From NCBI GenBank assembly GCA_902786565.1, contig CADACW010000023.1, forward strand, positions 1 to 58,858: a stretch of 58,858 nt of DNA, in the 5' to 3' direction. Source of the DNA: an uncultured Prevotellaceae bacterium (lineage in GTDB: Bacteria > Bacteroidota > Bacteroidia > Bacteroidales > Bacteroidaceae). Made by a program: the position numbers and the translations under genes. Numbering within the stretch: position 1 is the stretch's first letter; every line of letters starts with the position of its first letter. Below, in pieces: positions 34,098 to 43,037 of the stretch. Below the pieces are notes generated by a model that searched no databases, was not told where the DNA came from, and worked only from the letters and a program-made list of their open reading frames with translations.

Positions 34098-36628
34098 GAA
34101 ATGTGAAACGAAAAATGAGAAACAAGAAATTAAGGGCCATATTATTGGCCTGTCTGGGCTGGTGCCTGACGACCACAGGCATTCAGGCGCACGGGCGGTT
34201 TGTAGTGGCCGCAGACAGCATCCCCACAGACAGCATCCCCGCAGACAGCGTGGCAGCCGACACGCTGGCCAGCGACACCCTGAAAGCAGGCAAGAAGAAG
34301 AAGGAGAAAGAACCCTCGGAGTATGAGAAACTGATGAAGAAGGGCGGCACCGTGATGGACGGCCTCTTCCGCGTGCGACACATCGAAGACAAGTACTATT
34401 TCGAGGTGCCCGACTCTATGCTGGGCCGCTATGTGCTGAGCGTCACCCGCTTCAAGGCCGTGCCACAGGGCTTCGGACAGTTTGCGGGCGAAGAAATCAC
34501 CCACTGCACCACCTACTTCGAACAGCGCGACACGTCGCAACTGCTGCTGCGCCAGTATGTGTTGAGCCATCTGGCCGACAGCGGCGACAACATAGAGCGC
34601 ACGGTGGAGCAGTCGACCATCAACCCCATCGTGATGGCGTTCAAGGTGATTGGCCGCAACGAGGCCAAGGATGCCAGCCTGATAGAGGTGACCAGCCTCT
34701 TCAAGGGCGACAACAACCTGACCAGCTTCTCGTCGGCAGACAAAACCTCGCTGAAGGTGGGCGGCCTGCAGGCAGACCGCACCTTTATAGACACGATGAA
34801 GGTGTTTCCCACCAACATCGAGATAGTCACCACCCGCACCTACGGCTCCAACGCGGCAGCCTCGCCCGCCTCGAAGACGGGCTCGGTGACCTTGGCCTTC
34901 AACACGTCGATGGTGCTGCTGCCCAAGGAGCCGATGCGCAAGCGCCTGTTAGACAAGCGCGTGGGCTACTTCGTGAACAACTTTGTGCGTTTCTCCGACC
35001 AGCAGCACAAGACGCAACACGAGTCGTTCATATCGCGCTACCGCCTGGTGCCCAAGGACAAGAAGAAATATCTGCGCGGCGAACTGACTGAGCCTGAGAA
35101 GCAGATTGTATATTACATCGACCCGGCCACACCCAAGAAGTGGATTCCCTACCTGATACAGGGTGTGAACGACTGGAACGTGGCCTTCGAGGCCGCCGGA
35201 TTCAAAAATGCCATCGTGGCCAAGGTGCTGCCCGAAGACAACCCCGACATCAGCCTGGAGGACGCCCGCTACTCTGGCCTGCGCTATCTGCCGTCGGAGA
35301 CTGAGAACGCCTACGGCCCGCACATCGTAGACCCGCGCAGCGGCGAAATCATCGAAGCCCACATCTGCTGGTACCACAACGTGATGAACTTGCTCACCAA
35401 GTGGTATATGGTGCAGTGCGGCCCTCTGGACAAGCGGGCCCGCACCATGAAGTTCGACGACAAGCTGATGGGCGAGCTCATCCGCTTCGTGTCGAGCCAC
35501 GAGGTGGGCCACACCCTGGGCCTGCGCCACAACAAGGGGGCCTCGTTTGCCACTCCGGTGGAGAAGCTGCGCGACAAGGCTTGGGTGGAGCGCCACGGAC
35601 ACACTGTCTCCATCATGGACTATGCCCGCTTCAACTACGTGGCACAGCCCGAAGACAAGATTGGAGAGCGCGGCCTCTTCCCACGCATCAACGACTACGA
35701 CAAGTGGGCCATCAAGTGGGGCTACCAGTGGCGACCGGAGTTCAAGGATGAATATGAGGAGAAAGAGGCCCTGATGGCCGAGACCACCAAGGCCCTCAGC
35801 GCCGACCGCCGCCTGTGGTTTGGCGGCGAGGGGCTGGGCGAAGACCCGCGCTCGCAGTCGGAAGACCTGGGCGACAACAGCGTCAAGGCATCCGACTACG
35901 GTGTGAAGAACCTGCAGCGCGTGATGGACGCCCTGCCACAATGGACCCGACAAGACAACGACCAGTACGACGACCTGTGCGAGATGTTCCGTGCCGTGCA
36001 CAACCAGTTCGGACGCTACCTGGGCCACGTGATGAAGAACATCGGGTCGCGCTACAATGGCAACATGCCTGGCGAAGAGCCCTATTACGACGTGCCCGTG
36101 GAGCGGCAGCGCGAAGCCGTGGACTATGTAGGCCGCCAGCTGTTCGACGCACCCGAGTGGCTCTACCCCGCCGCCATCCTGGCCAAGACCGGCGAGTCGG
36201 CCTCCAAGATGCAGGCACAGACACAGGCCAGCACGCTGTCCAGGCTCATGTCGGCCCAGATGCTCAGTGCCGTCGACAACAGCAGCGTCTATCCCGTCAC
36301 CACCTATCTTGACGACGTGTTCGCCACCGTGTGGAAGCCCCTCGACAGCACCAACGAGTGGAAGGCCAAGATGCGCCGGCAGCTGGAGCGCAACTACGTG
36401 CAGAGCCTGGCAGCCCTGCTCTGCCCCACCGAGGCCGACACCAAGGGCAACAACCCGCGCAACTACAACAGCGATGCCGCCCTCTACGCCCTGCAGCAAC
36501 TGGCCAAGGCCGAGCGCTTCTGCCAGCAGCAACAGGAGAGCGCCGCCGAGGGCTCGCTCAACGCCCTACACTATGCCGACCTGCTGCGCGAGTTGAAACT
36601 CATACGCGACCGCCGCGTGAAACCTTAA
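34094..36628 (+). CDS. Exported zinc-dependent metalloprotease (DUF5117/DUF5118 type)
   Basis: An 844-residue protein with a signal peptide (LRAILLACLGWCLTTTGIQA), then a DSIPTDSIPADSVAADTL repeat-like linker, DUF5118/DUF5117 regions (about 75-450), and the extended zinc motif SHEVGHTLGLRHN (about 470-482), followed by the Met-turn candidate SIMDYARFNY. This is the HExxHxxGxxH pattern of metzincins. The family is widespread in Bacteroidetes and acts in the periplasm or outside the cell; substrates are unknown. An alternative start is the second Met at the KMRNKK segment. It is coupled to the TraB-like gene and followed by Fkp after 12 bases. Confidence 0.85.
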   Translation: MRNVKRKMRNKKLRAILLACLGWCLTTTGIQAHGRFVVAADSIPTDSIPADSVAADTLASDTLKAGKKKKEKEPSEYEKLMKKGGTVMDGLFRVRHIEDKYYFEVPDSMLGRYVLSVTRFKAVPQGFGQFAGEEITHCTTYFEQRDTSQLLLRQYVLSHLADSGDNIERTVEQSTINPIVMAFKVIGRNEAKDASLIEVTSLFKGDNNLTSFSSADKTSLKVGGLQADRTFIDTMKVFPTNIEIVTTRTYGSNAAASPASKTGSVTLAFNTSMVLLPKEPMRKRLLDKRVGYFVNNFVRFSDQQHKTQHESFISRYRLVPKDKKKYLRGELTEPEKQIVYYIDPATPKKWIPYLIQGVNDWNVAFEAAGFKNAIVAKVLPEDNPDISLEDARYSGLRYLPSETENAYGPHIVDPRSGEIIEAHICWYHNVMNLLTKWYMVQCGPLDKRARTMKFDDKLMGELIRFVSSHEVGHTLGLRHNKGASFATPVEKLRDKAWVERHGHTVSIMDYARFNYVAQPEDKIGERGLFPRINDYDKWAIKWGYQWRPEFKDEYEEKEALMAETTKALSADRRLWFGGEGLGEDPRSQSEDLGDNSVKASDYGVKNLQRVMDALPQWTRQDNDQYDDLCEMFRAVHNQFGRYLGHVMKNIGSRYNGNMPGEEPYYDVPVERQREAVDYVGRQLFDAPEWLYPAAILAKTGESASKMQAQTQASTLSRLMSAQMLSAVDNSSVYPVTTYLDDVFATVWKPLDSTNEWKAKMRRQLERNYVQSLAALLCPTEADTKGNNPRNYNSDAALYALQQLAKAERFCQQQQESAAEGSLNALHYADLLRELKLIRDRRVKP

Positions 36629-36640
36629 CTTTACGCCCCT

Positions 36641-39400
36641 ATGAAGAAGCTTCTCTCCCTGCCCCCAAACCTGGTCAGGGCCTGTGACAATGAATCTACC
36701 GTGTTCCACCAGATAACCGGACTCCCGGCCGACGAATATTTCTGCACCTGCGACCCAGAAGGCCACCGCATAGGCAGCGGGGGCGGCACCACGTGGCTGC
36801 TCCAGCAGGCCTATCGCAACGACAACCGCAGCGGCGGCAGCTTCACGGAGTGGCTGACCGCCGAAAAGCGCATACTGGTGCACGCCGGCGGACAGAGCAG
36901 ACGGCTGCCGTCTTACGCCCCTTCGGGCAAGATTCTCACACCCGTGCCCGTGTTCCGATGGGAGCGGGGACAGCGCATCGCGCAGGATTTGCTCTCACTC
37001 CAACTGCCACTCTACGAACAGATGATGCTGATGGCGCCCAGCAGTCTGCACACCATGGTGGTGAGCGGCGATGTGCTCATACGCACCACGCAGCCGCTGC
37101 CGCCCGTGCCACAGGCCGATGTGGTGTGCTACGGTCTCTGGCTCGACGCCTCCGTGGCCCGCAACCACGGCGTCTTCGTGGCCAGCAGGCGCACGCCCAA
37201 TGTGCTCAAGCAGATGCTGCAGAAACCATCGGTGGAGCAGTTGCAGCAACTGCAGAGCAATCACTTCTACCTGACCGACATCGGCGTGTGGATGCTCAGC
37301 GACCGCGCCGTGGAGTTGCTCATCAAGAGGAGTTACGACCCCTCAAGGAGTGAACTACCCAAAAACTACGACCTCTACTCCGAATTTGGCTGCACGCTGG
37401 GCACACACCCCACCATCGAAGACCCGGAACTGCAACAACTCTCGGTGGCCATCGTGCCCCTGACGGGCGGCGAGTTCTACCACTTCGGCACCTCACGCGA
37501 GATGATTGGCTCTACCCTGACCCTGCAGAACCGCGTCTCCGACCAGCGGCAAATCATGCACCTGGACCGCAAGCCCCACCCCTCCATCTTCGTGCAGAAT
37601 GCCATCACGGAGTGGTCGAGCGACGAGAGTTCAACTCTTAAGAAATATGCCTTCACAGCCGACAACACCAACATCTGGGTGGAGAACAGCTATATAGGCC
37701 CCCACTGGAAACTCACCCACGAAAACATCGTTACGGGCGTGCCACGCAACGACTGGCACGTCTGCCTGCAGCCCGGCCAGTGCTTGGACATCGTACCCAT
37801 TGGCGACGACCGCTACGCCCTGCGGCCCTACCGCATCGACGACCGCTTCGACGGCCCGGAACAGCAGCGGCGGCAGTTCCCGGTGCTCACCCTTGACGAG
37901 CTGGACCGCTTGATGAGTGACGAGAATTGGGAGTGCACCCTCCAGCATTCTACATTCAGCGTTTTACTTTCTGCGGAGGAAATCAGCACACAGGCCAACC
38001 TGGCTCGCCTCTTCGAGCAGCGCAGGCTGTTCCGCTGCCAAAACCTGCCCGCCTTGGCCGCCAACTGGGAGCACAGCGTGTTCTACCAGCTCGACCTGGA
38101 CGACGCTGCCCGACAGTTCCACGACAACGGCATCCCCCTGCCACCGGCGCTGCCCGCCGACGCACCGCTGATGACCCGCATACACGACGCCATGTTCCAC
38201 GGCGACAGCCAGACGGCCTTCCAACTGCTGCGCGACGGACTGACCGAACAGGCCAGGGAAGAGAAGCAGAGGCCGCAACTGGCCGTGCAGTCGGACCAGA
38301 TAGTGTGGGCACGCAGCCCAGTGCGCATCGACATCGCCGGCGGATGGACCGACACCCCACCCTACTGTCTGCTGGAAGGCGGCAGCGTGGTCAACCTGGC
38401 CATCGAGCTGAACGGGCAGCAGCCCCTGCAGGCTTACGTGAAGCCATCGGCAGAGCCGAGCATCACCCTGCGCAGCATCGACCTGGGAGCCACCGAGGTG
38501 GTACAGACCTACGAAGAGCTGCGCCAGTTCAACCGCGTGGGCTCACCCTTCTCCATACCCAAGGCGGCGCTGGCCCTGGCCGGATTCCTGCCCGAGTTTT
38601 CGGCTGACCACCACCCCACCCTGCGAGCACAGCTGGAGGCTTTCGGCACAGGCATTGAGCTGACACTCCTGTCGGCCATACCAGCAGGCAGCGGACTGGG
38701 CACCAGCAGCATCCTGGCGGCCACCGTGCTCGGAGCCGTCAGCGACTTCTGCAACCTGGCCTGGGACAAGAACGAACTGGGCCTGCGCACACTCGTGCTG
38801 GAGCAACTGCTCACCATCGGCGGCGGCTGGCAAGACCAGTTCGGCGGACTGCTGGGCGGCGTCAAACTGCTGCAGACGCAAAGCGGCTTCCAGCAGGCAC
38901 CACTCGTGCGCTGGCTGCCCACCGACCTCTACACCGCCCCCGAATACCAAGCCTGCCATCTGCTCTACTACACGGGCATCACGCGCACAGCCAAGCAGAT
39001 ACTGGCCGAGATTGTGCGCCGCATGTTCCTCAACCACCACACTCAGCTGGCACTGCTGCGCCAGATGGGCCACCACGCCCACGATATGTTCGAGGCCCTG
39101 CAGCGGCAGGACTTCAACGCCATGGGCCATTTGGTGCGCCGCACATGGGAGCAGAACCAGCTGCTGGACAGCGGCACCAACCCGGAGCCGGTGGCACGGC
39201 TCACCGCTCTCGTCGACGACCTCTGCCTGGGCTACAAGCTGCCCGGCGCCGGCGGTGGCGGCTACCTCTACATGGTGGCCAAGGACCCCGAGGCGGCAGC
39301 ACGCATCCGCCACACGCTCAGCGCCAACCGCCTCAACGCCAACGCCCGCTTCGTCGACATGGCCCTCTCCCGCACCGGCCTGCAGATAAGCCGAAGCTGA
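36641..39400 (+). CDS. fkp: Bifunctional L-fucokinase / GDP-L-fucose pyrophosphorylase
   Basis: The 919-residue length and two-domain layout match Bacteroides Fkp (about 950). The N-terminal half is the fucose-1-phosphate guanylyltransferase, with HAGGQSRRLPSYAPSGKIL and PVPVFRWERGQRIAQ. The C-terminal half is a GHMP kinase: SPVRIDIAGGWTDTPPYCL, the ATP loop IPAGSGLGTSSILAATVL and LPGAGGGGYLYMV. The enzyme converts L-fucose plus ATP and GTP to GDP-fucose, which decorates capsules and glycoproteins in gut Bacteroidales, so scavenging of host or plant fucose is implied. It closes the operon. A promoter for the next locus begins about 40 bases downstream. Confidence 0.92.
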   Translation: MKKLLSLPPNLVRACDNESTVFHQITGLPADEYFCTCDPEGHRIGSGGGTTWLLQQAYRNDNRSGGSFTEWLTAEKRILVHAGGQSRRLPSYAPSGKILTPVPVFRWERGQRIAQDLLSLQLPLYEQMMLMAPSSLHTMVVSGDVLIRTTQPLPPVPQADVVCYGLWLDASVARNHGVFVASRRTPNVLKQMLQKPSVEQLQQLQSNHFYLTDIGVWMLSDRAVELLIKRSYDPSRSELPKNYDLYSEFGCTLGTHPTIEDPELQQLSVAIVPLTGGEFYHFGTSREMIGSTLTLQNRVSDQRQIMHLDRKPHPSIFVQNAITEWSSDESSTLKKYAFTADNTNIWVENSYIGPHWKLTHENIVTGVPRNDWHVCLQPGQCLDIVPIGDDRYALRPYRIDDRFDGPEQQRRQFPVLTLDELDRLMSDENWECTLQHSTFSVLLSAEEISTQANLARLFEQRRLFRCQNLPALAANWEHSVFYQLDLDDAARQFHDNGIPLPPALPADAPLMTRIHDAMFHGDSQTAFQLLRDGLTEQAREEKQRPQLAVQSDQIVWARSPVRIDIAGGWTDTPPYCLLEGGSVVNLAIELNGQQPLQAYVKPSAEPSITLRSIDLGATEVVQTYEELRQFNRVGSPFSIPKAALALAGFLPEFSADHHPTLRAQLEAFGTGIELTLLSAIPAGSGLGTSSILAATVLGAVSDFCNLAWDKNELGLRTLVLEQLLTIGGGWQDQFGGLLGGVKLLQTQSGFQQAPLVRWLPTDLYTAPEYQACHLLYYTGITRTAKQILAEIVRRMFLNHHTQLALLRQMGHHAHDMFEALQRQDFNAMGHLVRRTWEQNQLLDSGTNPEPVARLTALVDDLCLGYKLPGAGGGGYLYMVAKDPEAAARIRHTLSANRLNANARFVDMALSRTGLQISRS

Positions 39401-39440
39401 CAGTCTGGTTGAGTAAGCTCTAAACTTTTGGCGGTTTTTC

Positions 39441-39472
39441 TTTGCAGATTAAATTGATTTTCGTATATTTGC
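39441..39472 (+). promoter_or_regulatory. Promoter of an antitoxin-PIN locus
   Basis: -33 TTTG (39441-39444) and -7 TATATTTGC (39464-39472), 19-bp spacing, placed 27 bases before the ATG at 39499. Confidence 0.75.
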
Positions 39473-39498
39473 ACCGTCCTATTATTAAGCATCAAGAC

Positions 39499-39825
39499 AT
39501 GAATGCCATTTCACTCAACAACCTTTGGAGCTACTTGCAGGGCTTGACGCTGACTGCAAGCAACAAAAGGTGGCTTGCCGACCACCTATATGAGTCGGCC
39601 AAGGCAGAGGAAAAACCTCAGACTCACGAAGAGAAACTGGCCGATGCCGCCCGCATCCGCAAGGAAAAAGAAAAAGCCCTCTGGGCCGACGTTCCAAGAA
39701 TGAACAAAGAAGACCTGAAGATATCTCCTTGGGTTGAAGAAATCGTCAAGGACGTAGAGCCAATGCCTGACGATGTAGACATTGAGCAGATGAAATATGA
39801 ATACTTGATGAAGAAATACGGATAA
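39499..39825 (+). CDS. Antitoxin-like protein of a PIN-domain TA locus
   Basis: A 108-residue protein; the ATG at 39499 (MNAISLNNLWSYLQGLTL) is preferred over upstream in-frame codons because of the promoter position. The N-terminal ~35 residues resemble small Bacteroidetes antitoxins that precede PIN toxins (SLNNLWSYLQGLTLTASNKR), followed by a highly charged middle and an acidic C-terminus that would bind the toxin. Its stop overlaps the start of the PIN remnant (TAATG), as expected of a toxin-antitoxin pair. The toxin has been destroyed, so this antitoxin is orphaned. Confidence 0.65.
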   Translation: MNAISLNNLWSYLQGLTLTASNKRWLADHLYESAKAEEKPQTHEEKLADAARIRKEKEKALWADVPRMNKEDLKISPWVEEIVKDVEPMPDDVDIEQMKYEYLMKKYG

Positions 39826-40006
39826 TGAGAGTTTTCTTAGATACCAACGTATTTTCAGCGATTTCGAGGATGCTATGCAGTATTATTCCGCCCTTCGAGG
39901 ACATGCGGATGTCATCATCACCCGCAATAAGAACGACTACAAAGCTGCCTTGATTCCCGTTTATGAGCCCCAGGAGTTCCTCGACCTGATGACCAGCAAC
40001 ACATAG
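39825..40006 (+). pseudogene. PIN-domain toxin with internal deletion and frameshift
   Basis: The ATG at 39825 gives MRVFLDTNVF, the N-terminal catalytic-Asp segment of PIN RNases. From about 39858 another frame supplies the C-terminus: SDFEDAMQYYSALRGHADV, then ITRNKNDYKAALIPVYEPQ and EFLDL, stopping at 40006. The ~80-90 residues that normally separate these pieces are missing and the two ends are out of frame. The result cannot form an active nuclease. The remaining acidic residues (DTN, SDFED, TRNKND) identify the family with confidence. Confidence 0.8.
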
Positions 40007-40078
40007 TGCCAATTCCGCTAAACTTTTATTCTGTTGAGAGTTGAGTGTTGAGGATTGAGTTGAGGATTTACATAACAG

Positions 40079-40189
40079 TCAGAGGCTATTAAGAAAACTG
40101 TGTAGTTCGTCAATAGAGTTTAGGCGATGCGTCTTACCCTTGGAGCACAGGGAAACCAGACTTCCAATACCCCGCATGGTCGTTAACAT
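40079..40189 (-). CDS. Small protein, 36 residues (tentative)
   Basis: A minus-strand -7 box TATCTTTGC (40202-40210) lies 12 bases before an ATG at 40189. The reading frame encodes MLTTMRGIGSLVSLCSKGK followed by THRLNSIDELHSFLNSL and stops at 40079. Promoter placement and a tidy stop suggest a genuine short gene, but it could equally be a leftover 5' or 3' fragment of a larger gene. No function recognised. Confidence 0.35.
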   Translation of the reverse strand: MLTTMRGIGSLVSLCSKGKTHRLNSIDELHSFLNSL

Positions 40190-40305
40190 CAATTGGCCGC
40201 TGCAAAGATAATGAATAAGATTGAAGCTGGCAAATATTTTGCGTTTTTTCTCGCTTCGCCCCCCCTTTTGTCGGCGATTTGTTTTGCCATTTTGGGAGAA
40301 TTGTG

Positions 40306-40314
40306 TAATTTTGC
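40306..40314 (+). promoter_or_regulatory. -7 box just ahead of the GSCFA gene
   Basis: TAATTTTGC ends five bases before the ATG at 40319, so the mRNA would be almost leaderless and the longer upstream reading frame is not part of the protein. Confidence 0.55.
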
Positions 40315-40318
40315 AGGC

Positions 40319-41143
40319 ATGAAATTCCGAACTGTAGTGGATGTTGAGAAGCCGGGGGTGCTGATAGAACCGATGGAACCGATGCTTTTTGTCGGTTCTT
40401 GCTTTGCCGACAGCATTGGGCACAGGTTTGAGGAGGAGCGGTTTCCCGTCACGGTGAACCCCTTCGGGGTGATGTACAACCCGGCCTCCGTACTCCACAC
40501 CATAGAGCGGTGCGAGATGGCGCCCCGGCTGACGTTCATCACGCTGGGCACAAACCATGTGTACCGGCTGAAGGAGACGGGCGAGATAGTGGACAACTGC
40601 CAGAAGCGGCCCCAACGGCTTTTCACCGAAGAGCAGCTCTCGGCAGAGCAGTGTACGGACTTCCTTGCGCAGGCCGTGGACATCCTTCGGGAGCGCCGTG
40701 CCGAGGCCCACGTCATCGTGACCGTCAGTCCCATCCGCTACGCCAAGTACGGATTTCACGGCAGCCAACTCTCAAAGGCCACGCTCCTGCTGGCCGCCAA
40801 TGCGCTGGCGGAGCGATGCCCTGACTGTGTGAGCTACTTCCCGGCCTACGAGATTGTGCTGGACGAGCTGCGTGACTACCGTTTCTACCAGCCCGATATG
40901 CTCCACCCGTCGGCGCAGGCCGTAGAGTACATTTGGGAGCGGTTCAGCGAGGTCTATTTCTCGCCAAGGGCCAAGCAGTTCATCAGCGAATGGCAGCCCA
41001 TCAAGCAGGCGCTGGCCCACCGGCCCTTCAACCCCGACAGCGCAGAGTACCGGCAGTTCATAGCCGAGACTCGGCGCAAGGAGCAGGAACTGATTTCACA
41101 ATTCACAATTCATAATTCACAATTGACAATTCATAATTCATAA
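40319..41143 (+). CDS. GSCFA-domain protein (SGNH-like)
   Basis: Starting at MKFRTVVDVEKPG, the 274-residue protein has the family-naming motif in LFVGSCFADSIGHRF (about residues 26-40), VNPFGVMYNP and ITLGTNHVYRL, with the late DMLHPSAQAVEYIW as a possible D-x-x-H catalytic dyad. GSCFA proteins are related to SGNH hydrolases; their substrates are unknown. The upstream in-frame ATG at 40193 was rejected because the promoter overlaps it. The last ~14 residues (QFTIHNSQLTIHNS) are encoded by the ATTCACAATT-type repeat that fills the following intergenic region, so the native stop has apparently been lost or replaced. Confidence 0.8.
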   Translation: MKFRTVVDVEKPGVLIEPMEPMLFVGSCFADSIGHRFEEERFPVTVNPFGVMYNPASVLHTIERCEMAPRLTFITLGTNHVYRLKETGEIVDNCQKRPQRLFTEEQLSAEQCTDFLAQAVDILRERRAEAHVIVTVSPIRYAKYGFHGSQLSKATLLLAANALAERCPDCVSYFPAYEIVLDELRDYRFYQPDMLHPSAQAVEYIWERFSEVYFSPRAKQFISEWQPIKQALAHRPFNPDSAEYRQFIAETRRKEQELISQFTIHNSQLTIHNS

Positions 41144-41190
41144 TTCACAATTGACAATTCATAATTCACAATTCATAATTCATAATTGAA
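41095..41190. repeat. Tandem AT-rich repeat (ATTCATAATTCACAATT type)
   Basis: The units ATTCACAATTCATAATTC and ACAATTGACAATTCATAATT recur for about 95 bases between the GSCFA stop region and the esterase gene. The array begins inside the GSCFA reading frame. Confidence 0.8.
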
Positions 41191-41196
41191 AAGAAA

Positions 41197-42888
41197 ATGA
41201 TGAAACGACTACTAACTGTACTTACATTGACCGGGATGGCACTCTCGCCAGTGCTGGCCCAAGACTTTGACAATCTGCCCGACCCTATCGAGGATGTGAA
41301 CAAGGTGGTGGACAATACGCCCGATTCCATCGCACTTGCGCTCACATCGCGGCCAGCGCCCGGCAGCACCCGCAAGGGGCAGAACCCCGTGCTCTACCTG
41401 ATAGGCAACTCGACCATGCGCAACGGCACCAAGGGCAACGGCTCTAACGGACAGTGGGGCTGGGGCTACTATGCCAACAAATACTTCGACGAGAGCAAGA
41501 TAACGGTGGAGAACCAGGCCCTGGGAGGCATGTCTACCCGCACGTTCTACACCGACCTGTGGCCCGCCGTGCGCCAGGCCCTGAAGCCGGGCGACTGGGT
41601 CATCGTCTCCATCGGCCACAACGACAATGGCGAGTTCTTCGACCAGAAGCGCGCCCGTGCCGTCATTCCCGGCGTGAATCCCGACACGTGCTACGTGGGC
41701 TTCAACCAGCGCACGCAGCGCCAGGACACCGTCTACAGCTACGGCACCTATCTGCGCAAGTATATCAGCGAGGTCAGGGCCAAGGGGGCCAACCCCATCC
41801 TGATGTCGCTGACCCCGCGTGACGCCCGCGACGAGAAGACGGGCAAAATCATCCGCAAGCCGCAGACGGAATGGGCTGCCTACGTGGCCGCCGTCGAGGG
41901 TGTGCCCTTCGTTGACCTGAACGAGCTGTCGGGCCAGTCGCTCGACTCCTACAGCCTGTGGAAACAGCACTACCACTTCCTCGGCGACAAGATACACACC
42001 TCGAAGTTCGGGGCCGAGATGAACGCTTACAACGCCGCCAAGGGCATCTGGGAGAGCCACAACCCGCTGCTGAAACCGCTGAAGGAGAAGATGGCCAATA
42101 TGGAATGCCCCACGTATCAGGTCGACCGCAAGAGCGGCAAGCCGGTGGTCTTCTTCACCGGCGACTCGACCGTGAAGAACGCCGACAAGGAGGAGGACGG
42201 CATGTGGGGATGGGCCTCGCAGGCAGCCACCGTGTTCGACACCACGCGGGTGACGCTGGTCAATGCCGCACGCGCCGGGCGCAGCACGCGCTCCTTCATC
42301 CGCGAGGGTCTGTGGGACAAGGTCTACAACTCGCTGCAGCCGGGCGATTATGTCACCATCCAGTTCGGCCACAACGACATCTGCCCCATCACCGACCAGA
42401 AGGCGCGTGGCGTCATTCCCGGCACTCAGGACACCCTGCACGTCTACCATCTGGACAACGGCATCTATGAGGCTGTCTACTCATTTGGCTGGTATCTGAA
42501 GAAAATGATTGACGACGTGCGCGAGAAGGGGGCCACACCCATCCTGGTCAGTCTGACGCCGCGCAACGAGTGGCCCGGCGGCAAGATAGAGCGCCGCGAC
42601 GGCTCCTACGGCAAGTGGTACCGCGAGGTGATTGACGAGACGGGCGTGGAGTTCGTCGACATGCACAATATCTCGGCCGATTTCCTCGACCGCAAGTTTG
42701 CCTCCAAACTGCCTGCCGACAAGGAGAAAGCCAAGGCAAAAGTGGGCGATATAAAGGAGAAGGCAGGCAAATACTTCAAGAAAGACCACACACACGCCTC
42801 AAAAATGGGCGCTCAGATGAACGCCCAAAGTTTTGCCAAAGGTCTGCGCCAGAACGGCTCACCGCTGGCGAAATACCTCAAGAAGTAA
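41197..42888 (+). CDS. Secreted tandem SGNH/rhamnogalacturonan-acetylesterase-like hydrolase
   Basis: A signal peptide (MMKRLLTVLTLTGMALSPVLA) precedes two complete SGNH domains. Domain 1 (about 60-285) has YLIGNSTMRN (nucleophile Ser), ENQALGGMSTRTF, SIGHNDNGEF and DKIHTSKFGAEMN. Domain 2 (about 315-560) has FFTGDSTVKN, NAARAGRSTRSF, QFGHNDICP and KDHTHASKMGAQMN. Both keep the Ser-Asp-His triad, so both may be active. The closest family is CE12 rhamnogalacturonan acetylesterase, which removes acetyl groups from pectin. The stretch DKEKAKAKVGDIKEKAGKYF is a charged insertion in domain 2. Two active domains in one chain suggest attack on differently substituted or adjacent acetyl groups. Confidence 0.85.
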   Translation: MMKRLLTVLTLTGMALSPVLAQDFDNLPDPIEDVNKVVDNTPDSIALALTSRPAPGSTRKGQNPVLYLIGNSTMRNGTKGNGSNGQWGWGYYANKYFDESKITVENQALGGMSTRTFYTDLWPAVRQALKPGDWVIVSIGHNDNGEFFDQKRARAVIPGVNPDTCYVGFNQRTQRQDTVYSYGTYLRKYISEVRAKGANPILMSLTPRDARDEKTGKIIRKPQTEWAAYVAAVEGVPFVDLNELSGQSLDSYSLWKQHYHFLGDKIHTSKFGAEMNAYNAAKGIWESHNPLLKPLKEKMANMECPTYQVDRKSGKPVVFFTGDSTVKNADKEEDGMWGWASQAATVFDTTRVTLVNAARAGRSTRSFIREGLWDKVYNSLQPGDYVTIQFGHNDICPITDQKARGVIPGTQDTLHVYHLDNGIYEAVYSFGWYLKKMIDDVREKGATPILVSLTPRNEWPGGKIERRDGSYGKWYREVIDETGVEFVDMHNISADFLDRKFASKLPADKEKAKAKVGDIKEKAGKYFKKDHTHASKMGAQMNAQSFAKGLRQNGSPLAKYLKK

Positions 42889-42937
42889 GAGTTTAGAGTT
42901 TAGAAGTAAGAAGTATTCTCGCTTCGCTGCGATTAAA

Positions 42938-42985
42938 AAGTACGAATTAAGAATTATACTGGGCAATAATTCTTAATTCGTACTT
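42938..42985. terminator. Bidirectional hairpin between convergent genes
   Basis: A perfect 20-bp inverted repeat (42938-42957 and 42966-42985) with an eight-base loop lies between the esterase and typA, which converge here. Outer segments (TTTAGAGTTTAGAAG and CTAAATTCTAAA) extend the symmetry. It has A-T-rich arms and no clean T run on the plus strand. Confidence 0.6.
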
Positions 42986-43037
42986 GCCGAAGGCGACACC
43001 TCTTAATTCTTAACTCTAAATTCTAAATTGAAAACGT

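Noticed and set aside
34949-36532. Minus-strand open frame of about 527 codons under the metalloprotease gene
   Set aside because: The + strand encodes a clear HExxHxxGxxH protease; the antisense frame is a codon-bias artefact.
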